A DNA stretch of 64,000 nt, from contig NC_133030.1 in assembly GCF_048771995.1 (NCBI RefSeq), positions 39,866,001 to 39,930,000 of the forward strand, given 5' to 3'. Origin of the DNA: Taeniopygia guttata (taxonomy: Eukaryota > Chordata > Aves > Passeriformes > Estrildidae). Both the position numbers and the translations under genes were made by a program. Positions 13,536-28,300 of the stretch are shown piece after piece. Position 1 is the first letter of the stretch, and every line of letters begins with the position of its first letter. The notes under the pieces were generated by a model that ran no database searches, was not told the DNA's origin, and worked only from the letters and a program-made list of their open reading frames with translations.

Positions 13536-16312
13536 GCAGTGTAAAAACTGAGAGCACTAGGAAACAATTATTTATGCATTTTCAGCATTGTACTGTGGTT
13601 AATCTGTGCTTCCTTTTTAATACTGTCTGGTGAAGGAAAGAGCCAGAAAGTATCTCGGAGAGGTACTGGTATTATCTTTGCCTTTCAGGTCTTTTAAATT
13701 AGGTCACTTTATAAAGAAAAGCTCCATTGTTTAACATTTTTTATATGACAATCTCAAAGCAATTGATATTTGATTAATTCACAACCTTGCTCTGATTTTG
13801 GATTTGTTGTTTTCATTTTCACTGTAGACACCAAGGAAGAGAAAAGTTTCATCACTGGCCAAATACCATGCAATTCAGCAGTAGCAGAACTAAGAACAAG
13901 GACTCAACATGCTGAATATACTCCGGCAGCTTCCTCAAGCTGAACAAGCAAAACCTTAGTTGAGGCAATACACACACTCTTGGGAGGATTTCAGCTGACA
14001 TCTGAGGTATTCCGAGCCTGCACAGGGAGAACTGATTAACCCCATTTCACACGAGGTTTTGCAAAATACATCACAATTTACCTTTGCTACCCTTGTGTGT
14101 GGGAATGTATAATGGGACTGAAAAGGGCCAGCTGGAAAAGAGACAATTACTACCTTCTTGATACATGAGTTGTTTCTAGCTCTTCAGCAGGTGATTTAGG
14201 CAGCTCATAACATGCTAAAGAATAGCCCTGTGACCTCTGGTCCTATGAAGTCAAGTTAGAAAGAGGCTTCTAAAAGGACAGAGGAGTTACATCTCTTAAT
14301 GTTGAGTTTGATAAAACTTGTCAAACAATTACCACCACCTCTTCTCAGTGAACATGTCAATGTAAGGGTTTTAACCAAGGACCCATCAAGGGCAGGAGAG
14401 GAAAACACACATTTCAGCAGCTTGAGCTCACCTCTCGAGTTCCTCCTGATGTCTAAAAAAGACAGGGGGAGCTTCCCTTTTGCACCCTCTGCTGCATATG
14501 AGCTCCAGATGCGCGCATGCTATTTTCAGTCAGAGGATACAGATGTCATTAAATATGCTGGTGATCTGCTCCAGTCTATTGAATTTTTTCTAATCTGAGA
14601 TCAACACCCAAAAAAACTATTTGAAGACTCAGCATGAAGAGGGGAAACAACTGCAATGAAAGTTGTAGTTCCCATATTACCAAAACAAGGTGCAGGGCAC
14701 AGATCATACCAAATACCATGAGCCCCAAGTCCTGACAATTGATTTGGGAGATCTTTCAGGACTCTGGAAAAAAGTAAAAAAGCATTCCAACATGGCGTTT
14801 TCTTCTCACATGGTAGTCGGGTTATGAAGCAGCTTTTTATGACCCATTCAGTTTTTGTTTTATAGCAGCCTATTTATATACTCCAATTCAGTCACAGCTT
14901 CCACTGTACTGATTACTACAGTGCTCATTTCCTCATTCTGAACTGTGCATGCATTTCTTTTCTCAATTTTATTCTCTCCTTATTAGATCTGTTAGCCTTG
15001 CATTACCCCTCCACCCTGTTGCTTAGCCTCTCCTAGGCTTCTTTTCTAAGGGCACTTGTCTCACTGACAATTAAATAACCAATAAAACAAATGTTTTAAG
15101 AAAAGCTTTCCATCTTTTTACATTTTTAAATGCATGAAGAATAGATTCAACACAGTATTTGAGCAGCGGTTCAGTATCACTCAAGACATCCTCTTCCACT
15201 CTGAACAGGACATGAAAGTAAGATTTCTTAAAACTCACTATCCTTTCTACAGTCCCATTTATTTACTGAGTTGGTGAATCCCTAAAGGCTACTGATACCT
15301 TTTGCTTACAGCACGTATTATTGAAGTCACTGACTTGTACAAAACATGAAGATTGAAATCCAATGTAATGTTTTCCCATTTACACTAAACATAACTTGAG
15401 CAGCAAACTTTTTAACAATGCTTCTAAATTCACAGCACGCTTAGCCCAAAACTCCTGAAGGTATTGTTTTTGCACTTGGGATTGTTAATGTTTGCTAAAG
15501 CCCAAAACATTCTTCGGCTGACTAAAAGCTTTACATCCTTAGAACGTAAAAGCTAAATATAAATGTGGTGGGCGTATGTGGATCTTTTCTCTCTGAGGAG
15601 GCTCTGTTACGAATTTTCACTGTTTTACGCCACCACCAAGCCTCTGCTAAGCCATGACACCTGTTCAGAATTTTCAGCTTCTTAACCCCTTATTACGCTT
15701 CCTACCATCCACAGAAGAAGTGCAGGAAAAGTTCCATCATCCTGGATTTGCTGTATTAATTCTCCATGGCTCCTCGGTGTCCTTCAGTATTTTGTATTAA
15801 TACCCACCTTAAGGACAACTAACTAAATGGATGAACTTGCCTCCCTTATAACATATGCCAGTAGATAATCTGGTTATCAAGCAGACCCTGGAAAGAAAAC
15901 CTAAAAATTCCATAGGAGGAACACCAAAGATAATACTGTTAATAAATATTATTGCTGATAAGAATAAATGGTTTATACCAAAATGAAACAGCATTACAGC
16001 TTTTATGTAACATTACACTAAATGCATTCTTATAATTCACATCAATAAGGATTCACTATTCTTAGGTTTGATATATTTAGCAAACATTGGGAGTGCACAA
16101 TGCTACTGACCAAAAGTTCTTTTAGCATTACTATGTAGATGCTTTTTTAAAGATTTCTACAAAAAATAAACCATGAGGATATCTCCTAGTAAAAAGTCAA
16201 AATATCCCATTGAGACAAAATATGTCAGTAAGAAAATCTGTTTCCAAATATTCTGTTTCATTAAAAACCATATATATGACTCAAATTAACCACATTATAA
16301 ATTTTGACCTGA

Positions 16313-16318
16313 TTTATT
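16313..16318 (-). terminator. Polyadenylation signal AATAAA of the methyltransferase-like gene
   Basis: TTTATT on the plus strand is AATAAA on the minus strand. It lies about 75 bases past the stop codon at 16392-16394, followed by a T/G-containing stretch. It is the first canonical hexamer after the stop, implying a very short 3' untranslated region. Use of other sites further left cannot be excluded. Confidence 0.55.
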
Positions 16319-16391
16319 CATATAAATCAATCCACGTTCATTTTAGGCCCAAAATATATATCATAAGGATACTAGTAAATTTTTCCATGTA

Positions 16392-19300
16392 CTAGAGAAT
16401 CTTGTATAAATGTATCTGTTCCAGCGCTTCTCTGTCAATATCCTTTTCCATATAAACATCATAGTTCAGCCGCACCTCTTCAACCCATTGACTGAGCTGT
16501 ACATCTGCCTGAAACAATGAAAGCAGATCCTTAAGTCAACACCATGTTATGAAACAGCAGGAGTTTCAAGGTTAAGGAGTTTCAACATTAAGAAGGCAAG
16601 ACATAATATGAGAGATTAGTCATTCCAGATTATGTGACAATGATAAATTAATTTCTGGAAAAGCCATTTTAACTCAAATAGGAGATAATAAAGATAACTT
16701 TAAAAATTATCTCAGTCAATAGTCTAGATATTTTGTTAGCATATTACAACCACCTTTCTTTATGCATTTGTGTACGCCTCAAGCATCCTAATTCAAAGGG
16801 TGATGTTCTGACAGATGTGCTGAGGGAGCAGCTAACAGTATCATGGAAGAATCACAGGTATTTTCTTGTTTTACACCCAGGGAGTATTGTACTAAGGCTA
16901 CAAAGGGCTTCTCAGCTGCTCTGTGACTACAGCCTGCTCCAAGAAAAGTTCAAATGACACCACTGCTTGTCTTGGGGCTGAGGATCTACTTCATCCATCA
17001 GCATACAGAAAACAAGTGATTCAATTTCTCTAAAACTAACTACTGTTGTGAGAAAAAAATCACTTTATACATAACCTTGTCATATCTGATCAGTGTTTTG
17101 TTTCCTAACTAAAGCTAGGCCACATAATTTGACCAGGTATCACACATATGATCTGCTGATGACCCATAGCAGAAGGGACAGAGTGGAGCGTGGCCTATCA
17201 GGAGCAGCACAGAGCATTCAACATCTTTGAAAGATGCACTGCCTTCATAGAGACATGAAAGATGTTTGCTTCCAACTGCAATTTAAAGCCATGCAATGAT
17301 TCAAGACGCCTGATGGTAGTCACTTGGCTAGATGGGAGACCACATCTCTCACTAATATGTACTTCCAAAAACTCATACTGCCATATTAATACACATGTTA
17401 ATACAATGATTCATGCAGCCTACTGATACAGGCTGGGATTTTCCTTTTCACACGAGGACAATCGAAGTACAGGAAGATGTGCTGGTAGTGAACCTCAAAA
17501 CAGAATCCTGAGTCTTCCACCTTTGAATCTTTGCACAAAATTAAATATCCTTCCTTACAGCAATACTGGCAAGCAGCTAACTTCAACTACAGAAATGTCT
17601 CTTTGACAGAATATAACCAAGTGTGTCAGCTAAAACAGGCTGAGGGAACTTACCTGGAGCTTTGAAAGTGATTCCTCAAGACTTGGAACTGTCACTAATA
17701 AGGACCCTCTTTTCCTTACATTACAAGCAATAAATTCCCAAGCTCTGAAACATATTTAAAGATAGGTGACCAGTTTTTTTGAGAAAAAACACACATATTT
17801 GATATACAATGAATCTAACACTTGCACTTTATTGGCCAAAGGTAGACTAAGCTTAAAGACTTGCAATACATGCTTATCAGTCATTATTAATATCTAAGCA
17901 AATGTATTTGCAGGAATAAAACCAAGCTTCGTATTAAAAATACAGGGAATACATGGTCTTACAATGTTACATTTTGTAACTTTATAATTCTCATACATAC
18001 ATGCATATCATTTGGTCCAGACTTTCACTTTGAACAAGGATTAAACATTGACATTTAGCCTCTTTGGTTTGAAGAAAATCCAGTCCTGAAGTGCAGTCCT
18101 TTATTAAGCTAAACAACAAACTGCTCTTTACATACATACTTTGTGTACAGTTGTGACAAAGTACTTCTCTTAAGACAGTAATCAGAGTATTTAAACATAG
18201 CCCCCAGCATTTACCTTTTTTTTAAAATTTTGATTTTGCAATTAAGATCATTTCTCACAGCACAGCAATTCAGACTAAAAAGACTAATTTCCAGCGTTCT
18301 TCAAATGTCATTTGTCTTCATGCTACTAATGAAACACTAAACCACTATTCCCAAATTATGTCACAATCAAGTGAATTCTCAGTCCCGTGCCTGGAACTAT
18401 ATTTCCTGGCATTTTGAAACACCTACTATCATTCTGTGCCTTTCTGGTTGGTATTATAACCTGGTATCCAGGGCAGCAGGGCAAGCCTTAGCTGAAGCTG
18501 GTACAGAATGACAGACTTGGCTGGGACCAAGTGGAGACACAGACAGTCCTTTTTTTTCAGACTGCCTATTTTAAACTTAGGATGATAAGTTATTTACACT
18601 TTAAATGGATGCTGCTGGATTAACAAAAGCTCATCTGTGAGTGCCTTGTACCTGAAAGAGAACCTTAGCCACATGTTCGTTTGCTACCACATCCTTACGA
18701 ATATCTGTTAGAAATATCATTCATAACCATGCTTTGTAGTCTGTATATATTAAAGCTCTGACATCAATGACTCAGTGACTTTTACTTCTGCAGATTACAT
18801 TCTATGCTGATACAGTAATTTCAGATTCTTTAGCAGCAAGATACTATTTTAACATATCAGTGCAAGGATTCAAGCCAAGGTTTGGGTAAACAAAGCAACA
18901 GTGTTTAGTGGGTTTAACAACAAACAACTGCCAGAACACCTTAGCAGTTAAGTATAACAATTAGAAGTAGGCAGTATGAAACAATTTCCTTATATAAATT
19001 ATGTATGTGCCTTCAAAAAACACAACCTTAAGGTTTTCCATTATTCACAAGGTTACACATATACTGCCAAAGAAATAGGGAACTTGTTTGGACACAGAGC
19101 TTACCTGGCCTGTTCCTGTCTGTCAAGAAAATATTCAAAGACATTATTCATTACAACAACATCAGCCTTCTGCAGAAGTGAGGGCTGAGTACAGATGTCT
19201 GCATGAACCACCTGAAGGAGAAAAATTTCCCAAGGCATAAATTAAGAGACAAATACAGCCTTTGAGAAGTCATGAAGCCTGTCAGCCTAATACAGCAGCT

Positions 19301-22300
19301 GCTACCACCCTTTTGAACCAGTCACAAAAACAGTCATTCCACTGGCTTCACAGTAGATAAAACTGACATAAACAACCACAATAACCTTTCAAAAATTAAA
19401 AAAAAAAATCAGATTTAACTCTTCTAATTAAAATACTCCATCCATTATGCTCAGTAAAATAAAGTACATCTGAATTTTGATTTAGAACTGTATGCCATAA
19501 AAGCTGAGATAATGTATGTGATGGGTGTTGCATTTCCCTATATTTTATCACAAATATCCAGTGATTTCAAGAAAGAAGTTAAGCTAGTTGAAGCTATTTT
19601 GAGGATAACAAAAGGCATCTCACAGGGTCAGTGGGTTACTGAAGGATTATAGCTAGAAAAGACACTACAAACCCAGCTTTGACAGCTGAATTCTCACAAT
19701 GCATATTGAGACTGGGAATGTTGGAAAGGCAGGATGCTCAGTAGCACTGAAGGATACTACTAAACAACTGCCTCTCCAGTCAGCACAAGAGGAGCTATTT
19801 TGATTTCATCTACCTTCACCTATAAAAAGGATATTAGCACTTCGTGTCATTTTTCAAAACAAGTGAGACAGGAGAACATGGATGCTCATTAACACTCTGA
19901 TGTGTTTGATTTCTTCTTAAAGACAGAAAAATCTTATCATTCTGACTCAGTGATCCATGTGGGTCCTTTTCAACTCAGGATATTCTATTATGATGCATCC
20001 CAAATCTGATGAGAAATGTAAATTGGAATATCTTTTGAAGGGATAAGTAGTAGTCAGTAAGGATTCACTAAAGGTAAATCATGTTTGACCAACCTGATTG
20101 ACTTCTGTGATGAACCAACTACCTGCATGGATGAGGGGAGATCGGGGGACTTTGTCAACTTGACTTCAGCAAGGCTCTCAGCTCTGTTTCTCACAACATC
20201 CTCACAGGCAAACTCAGGGTGTGAGGGCTGGATGAGTGAGGACTGAGAATTGACTCAATGGCAGATCCCAGAGGGTCATAAACAGTGGCACAGGGTCTAG
20301 TTGGAGGCCTGTCACTACTGGTGTCCCCAAGGCACAATTCTCGGTCCAGTATAGTTTAATTTATCCACAAATGACTTGGGTGAAGGGGAGATGCCTCCTC
20401 AGCAAGTTCACTGAAGACAGGAAGCTGGAAGGAGTGGCTATGGAGGGATGGGCAGAGAGGAACCTTCTAAAATTCAGCAAAGGCAAATGCAGGGTCCTAC
20501 ACCTGGGAAAGAATAATCCCATGCATAGGATAGGATACTAATGGCAGTCCTAATAATTTAAACCACAATTCAGAAAGATGCTTAAACTACTGGAAGCTTT
20601 GAACATAAGTTGATGTTTTCTTGACATGAATGATACTTAAGACTTGACCTAAAATTACTCTGCATTTACAGAGTAGGTGACCATACTGACCAAAGTGACC
20701 TAAGCACCTCATTCTCCTCAAACATATCCTCATTCCTCTTGGGGGACTTGGGACCACATAAGCATGTATGGCTGCACAATGAGCCAGACCCAGATACTGC
20801 TCTAGTCAAAATCCCAATATTGCTAGGTTTGGTTTCAGCTGAACTAGTTCTCTGATCTGCTTGGCTGTGTGCCAGTAGAACAGAGGAGGCAGCAACTGAT
20901 TTTAAAACTGCCCTGTCATCCAATGGAATAAACACCAAGCCTTTCATGACTACTGACAATTTCTGAATTGAGGTCTCGAGTTTCCTAAGATCTGTTGAAC
21001 TGTTTACTTTCCTCCCAGTAGCTAAATGTTTCCTCAAATGGCAAAAGATGCTGAGCAACCTTCTATGTACTTTAACAAACCAAGTGTTGACCAGAGAAAC
21101 AAGGTTCACTCAGAGATTTAGCCACTAAAGATACCATTTCACTTTGCTATCCTTTAGGAACATATTCTGATAAAAAATCAGAATTATCTTGAAAAAAACA
21201 GTCTATTTACGAAGAGTCACTAAAACGTTTTTCAAACTTGTGTCATGAACTATGACCAACATCTGGACTCTCATAATTTTTCAACCTGATATGTACCTCT
21301 ATGAGAGAGAAGTCATCTGGGGGTGAAATAAAAATAAAAGATTGAAATGTTCAAAGCAGTGTGATAACAGAAGTCACATGACTAAATTAGCATTTAATGA
21401 GACTCAAATAGCTAAGTCCTCTGGCACTGCTTTGAAAACCTATTATCTTATCTTTATGCTCCAAAATGAATACTTCAGCAGAATTACAAGGTGTGAAGAA
21501 AATACATAAAAGCTCATAATAAAAAATATACAGTGCTGAAAAGCATGCTTACAGATCTCCAGCTCCACTGAATTAACTTGAGAGTTCCTAACTGCACTTT
21601 CACTTTTATCACAATAAAGTGTTATAAACACAAAACATATGCAAAACCCAAAGATTATGGATCTGCAACTGAATTGAGCAGCCCAAAGATACTGCTTACA
21701 CTGTGTTAAATATGTTTATTCTTTCTTTCTAGGTTAAAATTGGGTTACCTTAATACCCAAGAAATTGCCATACTTAGCAGTTAGTGTGACTCTATTCAGG
21801 AGCACGTGCACACAACACAGGCTTAAAGCCAGTATTATACTCAGCATATTCTACATACCAACTCTTGCTGGTAACAAAATAATGGGTCTGGTCCAGAAAG
21901 GATTTTTTTTTCCTCTTTTAAAATATTAGTAGCTGTTCCCATAATGAAACTAGGGAAATGATTCCCATACTGATAGCACTTTGTTTGATATCCATTTTGT
22001 TTGTGGAAGGTACACATACACTGACATTCTATGAAAGGAAATATGGATAATTCTAAGTCTTTTAGGTATTCTTAGATGCAAATTTGCAAATCCTACAAAC
22101 ATTTTTCTGCTAACAGAAGTGAATCACGGACATTTACTTTTGTGTTTGTGACAGAAATTCTTTATACACTCAGTTTCATAGGAGTGGCAATGATGTAATT
22201 GATTTCACTGGGTGAACCTGCTAAGATTTATCTGTTTTGTGTGAGCCAGTGGGTAAGTCTAGTTAGAAAAAAGGCAAAGTGATTAATATTTCGATAATTT

Positions 22301-25300
22301 CCCTCTTTCTCTGTGCTATAAGGTCTTTTTTTCCTAATGCAAAGCCTTTGTTTAGGATCAAAACAAGCAAAGGTAGAAACTTCTCAGAATGCTGATTTAC
22401 CAGACACTCACTTAAACCAGATACCTTGTACACAGTGGTTAAAAATACATAAACTAAAACATGTATTTAGTTACCTTTATTCTGTCAATGAACTCATACT
22501 TTGTAATCATCATTTCTTGCAACTGGCAAAAGTCTGCATTCATTTCTACTCCATACAGCTGGGAAGCTGAGCTATAAAGATAACCCTACATTAGGAAAAG
22601 GAAATTTAGTAACTGTGGTGCCTTTAAAACAAGTTCAAAACTTTCATTTAAAAAGAAGAGACTTAAAAACTAGTTAAGATTAAAGAAACAATTTAAAATA
22701 GCGAGTTGAGAAATGTCTTTCAGTGGATGTGAAATATTTTTCGTAGCTAAGCTCCTGATTTGGCAATTCCCTCTTAAGCCTCAAAAATTTTAGTAAGAGA
22801 TCCAAAATGGCACATCAAAATAGCAAGAAGAAAAGGAAAGCTCCAGTTCACTTCAACTGCAAAACAGATGGAAAATAGTCTAAGAAAGGTAAAAGGTGTA
22901 TAAAACAAGTTACAAAAATAGTGTGAATGAAAAAGACTCTACATGTCATTTTTGTTTCTTGGGAGAATTGAAGAAGAAAATATCAAGAAAACAATAACAA
23001 ATATATGAGACATAACAGAGTCAAAATGAGTGAAAATGGAGGACAATATAACAATAATATAGTGGGATATTTTGATATCAAGTCTTTGTCAGCTCCTCTA
23101 AGTTACTGTATTACTGACATTTTCAGATGTTTCATACAGGTACATATTGAAAAAAAAAGCTAAATTATGACTTAATATTAAGCCCAAAAAACCAGTTCCG
23201 TTTTGGACTAAGATTTTGGGAAGCTGTTGGAAATGTTAGAGAAAAAAAGTACAAATACTTGAGCATACAGTGCCCTAACAAAGATATTGCTTTAAGTGCC
23301 ACTATCTCCATTGAGCACAATAATTACACTTTACCAACAATGGCAAAGACAAACAATGCTGAAGATATAGAATATCTGAGATGCACTAGTATTACAACTT
23401 CATTATTAAGGTTTTCTGAAACCATTCACAACTCAGACACTAGAAAAGCAACCTGTGAAGTCACCCCTCCTCCAAGGCAAGACCATGTTACAAAGCAGAA
23501 CTCTTTTTTGAAAGAGTGCTTTGAGAGTGTCTTCTACTATAATACAAGCATTTAAATACTTCAAAACAAACTCAGCCTAGCCAAACTGTTACCATTTAAG
23601 GACCCAATGCTGCAAATATTTACAAATGGGAGTAACTTTCCTCATTTGAGTGATCCCAAAATTAGACTATTCAAATGAGTAAAATCACATGCTCAAGTGT
23701 TTGCAAGATTGAGCCCTAAACACACATTGACTTTTTTAAGAAAGTAGTAGTGTGTGTTTTTGCATTGCTGTTGGCCATATGTTGTACCAGCCATGCCAAA
23801 AGCAATCAAAATTGCACTCAAGTTTCTCGATGAAGTATTTTCTGTGCATTTTAAAATGCAGAGCAGGACAATATGTTTTTGGAGGCAAATTCATATCAAA
23901 GTCTTCCTTTGTATATTTTAACAGTTTATCAGCTTCATAAAGGAATTTAACATAACTAATCTATATATAGGCATGGTCAAGACATGAGAGGACAAACTTA
24001 TTTATGAAAGAGACATCAGGAACAAGCAAAAGAGCAGCATGTGTGACAGCAATATGCTATTCTGTTGGACAACAGACTTTTCCTCTCCATAAGCAAGATC
24101 ATCTGTATTCCCTCTTGTGAGGAACAGAGGAAGAACTGAAAGTGCTAGTAAATAGCACTTTACACTATTCAGAGAGTCAGATCAGAGGTGCCTCTCAGAA
24201 TGACCCATCCAATATTGAGTAATGAGAGTAGGCAGTCAGAAAAGAGGGAAGATGTTTGTCAAGGTAATAAAATATGAATTCCTGTGCTGGAAGTTACCGC
24301 AAATAGCACTGCACCAAGCCTGGAGCCAACGTCAACCACTACCTTTCCTGTCAGGTCAGGCAGTACATGTTGATAAAGAAACTTCAGTTCCATGAGGGAA
24401 AAGGAATGCGAAATAAACTCTGGGAAATAAGAACAGAACAAAGGTGTTGGGTGGGCAGTACTAACTACTGTGTAATTAACCATTGAAATAATAACCTGAA
24501 AATTTATCCTCACTGAAAACTTGTGTGGTTTCTTGTCTGCATTAGTGCATTAGAGCAGGGTTTTCAGATCAGAGGTAAGCAACCTGTCCCAAATCTGAGG
24601 ATTCCTTGCCTTACATGGAGAATTTTGAAATCCTTCATGAAACTGAATTACCTTTTTGTGCACAGTAACGTATGTTAAAAAATGCAAAACAAAGCAACTT
24701 GGAACTGTTTAACTGAAAAAGGAAACGTAGTAAATAAAATTTGTGCAAAACTTTTTATGGGCAGACATAGTAATAGCTTTAATTTCAACTCCTGAGTTTC
24801 CATGAATGGAACGTTCCCCATATAAACCATTCCTTCAATGGCTGTGCTCTACTGGCAACAGCACTGATCTGTACCACACCACACACAAGCTTTAAGACAG
24901 ATGGTGCTTTCTACTGCTTTTCAGCATGTGAGAGGAGACCCAGGCTACTGCACGGACTCTACAGTATTGTCTTCCTCTTGCATCTTCCTCTCCAGTGATA
25001 CATGGCCTGCCTCTTACCTGCCCAGTTTTTGTGGGCAACAACTGTCACTCATACACTGCAAATTAATTCAACTTACATTTGCTGGAGGCTCCTTCCATTG
25101 GTTATGGGAAATAATTCTGGCCTGTATATTGCAGCAGTCTGGACAAAGTCCCCCATCAGCTGGATGTTGTCATGTCCAGCTGAGTCACTGCACAAACCAG
25201 TTTAGTTAAACTAAATTTGTTTCTCTTGTTCCTGAAAGAACACTTACCTAAAGATGCAGTTTTGTATGAGCCACACTCTGTGCAGTAGTTCCTACTCATT

Positions 25301-28300
25301 TTCCCCTCCTCACACAATGAATCAACAACATCATCATCATAAAGGAATGCATCAACATGAATCATGGGCAGTGGATGCTGCTGTATCTGAGAAGACGAAC
25401 AAAACCTTAGAAAGGCATAACCAAATCTCTTAACTTCACTTACACTGTCAAACATTAACTGTTCCACCATCCTACCTTTCTCAAAATCCCTGTGATCCAT
25501 GTTTTTCCCTATGCAACAATTACAAAAAAATTTAAACAAAAGAAATCCTGCATGTAAACTGGGTCATCAAATTCCATTGAGATAACCAGTAAGTGGTAGT
25601 TGACAAACAAGAGCAAGCTGGTTTTGATACCTGAGTAGGGGGGCCCCATGTGAATTTTGTCTCTTTAGTGCTTGCTTGGCTATAGAGAACATACAGGGTA
25701 AAGAAAGCTTTTTCCTCTTCTTTTAATGAGCAGAATGTAACTTAAATTTAGCAGAAAGGTCAATTCTGCTTCTCAGCCTCAACTGACTATTTTCATCATT
25801 GTGCCTTATGCCTCTATCTAGAAGCATCCCTGATTAACATGAGTGTCACTTTCAATCAAAAGTATACCAGTTGGGATGCTTGCCTTCTCATAATTGCAAG
25901 GGGCATAATCTTCATCCTCCTACTCATCTTTCCTCCCTTTTCCAGGCTTGCTGTATGTGGCCAATCCACTTTTCCCACTGAAGAGCCACACACCACTTTT
26001 CTGGGAAATGCATTAACTTTCCTTGTATACTGACAGGTCAAGTAGGAAAGGTGCACTCTCCTCCCACAGGACACACAGCCCACCTGCTTCTGAGCCATGA
26101 GAATCTGAAAAGAGCTGGATATCATCTCTGGGCTGCCCACGTTATGGCAACAGCAAAATACTGGTGCTGCGCTCCTGTTGTCTTTAAGGGGGCTGTCAGA
26201 GTCTATTATGGAGCTAGCATTGAAGAATCACTGTGACAGGTGCCATACCACACAGAATGAAAGCTATCCCAAATAACATATGATCACAGTATTTAAAACT
26301 ACAAAGCAACTTTCTTGTAGTCATGAAACTATAAAGCAACAGACCTGAGAACCAAATTGAGATTTCCTATACTTCAATCCATGTCATTCTCTATTATGAA
26401 CTACTGCTAAAAATGCTATCAGAATAAATTATGTGGTTCAGCAAAAGGAGACCATAACAATTAGCTTACTTTCTGAACAGCCTGATGTTCCGAAGTAAAC
26501 ATTGCCTCGATGGGTAAACGATTCCGCAAATCTTCAGCGATATTTCTGAGCACAACATCGTTGTTACTCACCACAAGCTCATCAAAGTCATCTATAAATC
26601 AAGACAAACAAAAACCCAAGAACAATCATATGCAGATCATGTGGACTAACTGATGACCAGTATAATACAGTTGCAAGACATAAACAACACCAGATGGATA
26701 AGGTTTTTTATTCGTATGCATTTTTCAGCCTTTGTTAGCTTTTCCAGCCAACAACAGATTTGGATTGTAATAACTTTGCCACGTAAAATAAATGCACTGC
26801 TTTTCTGAAATCTCAAATTATTTTCATATTTATAAATCTATAACTCACATATGATCATCTGGGCTGCCACCAAAGTGATATTGTTTCAGTTTAAGATATA
26901 AAAAACATCAAAGATGTTTTTGAACTATTGGAGAAATTACAAAACACAATAGTTGCCTGAATGCAGGCTTTTTTTTTTTAATACCAGTTTCTTTTTATAT
27001 GTATGATCTTTCTAATAAACTTACAAAAAAAATCATGGATAATGCACAGTTCAACAGTTCAACTCACAATAGATTTTATATTACCTAAACTATCAAAATA
27101 TTTCAAATGAGAAGGAAAATAGGAGTGGATGTAAACCAATTCATTTTTGCAAAGCCACAGTGTAAATCTTTGCTGTTTTTCCAGGATATTCCTGCATTAC
27201 TTTAGCACATTTTTTAAAAAGACATCTAGAAAAAAGATTCAGAAGGAAACAATGTGAAGACACGAATCCTTTCCTCTTCCAAGGCTCAATCAACAGTATC
27301 ACTTCAAATTGCTCTTTTAAAAATGACTGTTAATGCTCAGGACTCTACAACCACCCTTAGCCATCTATTCCAGCCCTTGATTACCCCTAATTTTAGAAAG
27401 GAAAACCCTTCTTAATTATTGATTTAGATGTCCTCTGCCACTACTTAGTATTTTCTTCCCCACTCACAATGGAAATAGAAAACTTTGTTCCTTTCCATTA
27501 TATAGTAAATATTTACTTCCCTGAAGACGTGTCACATGTCAAATCATTCTCCTTTCCAAAAAAATCCCAAGATTTGCCTATCCTGACCTTTTTTCCTTTT
27601 TTTTTTTGTTTTTTTTTCCTAGTGTGTGAGGATTCTCAACACTTCCCTTTGGATCTCCTGGACTCTCACCCTTTCTGACCTGCAGTATTGAGAACCAGAC
27701 ACTCTAGCTAAAGGTTTACTTGCTCTTACCAGAGTTTTCACATCTTGCAGCCATCATCCTGCTTATATCCCACAATTTCATGTTAAGAGTATGATGTTCC
27801 TAACTGGCATTCAGCACAAGATCTCTGCATACCTATACTCTACTTTTTTCTTGTTATGTTTTCCTCAAAAGAAGGACTAGATGAAATTCCTTTTTGTCTG
27901 GACATCTCACTGCTTTGAGGATGCTGGTTCTAAACAAAGGCACATCTCAGATCAAAGCTACAAACCTGTAGAAGACAACAACCACCAACAAATGCAACCA
28001 CTAATCTAATCCTGAAAAAATATACCAAACCCATCTATTGTGTCTCATCTAAAACCAGACACATATGTCCCCTCTTCTCCACCCCTTCTGGTTTGCTTCT
28101 TTTTTATTTAGACTGCCAACATGTTGGGCAGTGACTGTGCTTTTTACATGTATGTGCATCACTCACAAAAAGAAAATCTGACAGCTTTTATAGGTGTTTT
28201 AAAAAAAAGCAACATTTGCTAGCATTGCTGTTCCAGGTGGGAATATTAGTACAGAAAATATTGATGGCAAACAGGTTCAAAATAAATCTACAGAACACAC

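Larger units (their letters stand above)
1..16300. other. Intergenic region with no supported gene
   Basis: This AT-rich stretch shows no CpG island and no run of exons that join in phase. The open frames in it are short, lack splice context and have no recognisable domain. The items I could pick out are listed separately: a protein-like segment at the left edge, a T/G-rich tract near 5.3 kb, CR1 remnants near 5.5 and 7.5 kb, and a GC-rich inverted-repeat cluster near 13.3 kb. In human the gene on this side of SRP54 is BAZ1A; none of its domains (WAC, DDT, PHD, bromodomain) was recognised here, so that gene probably lies beyond the left edge. Confidence 0.6.
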
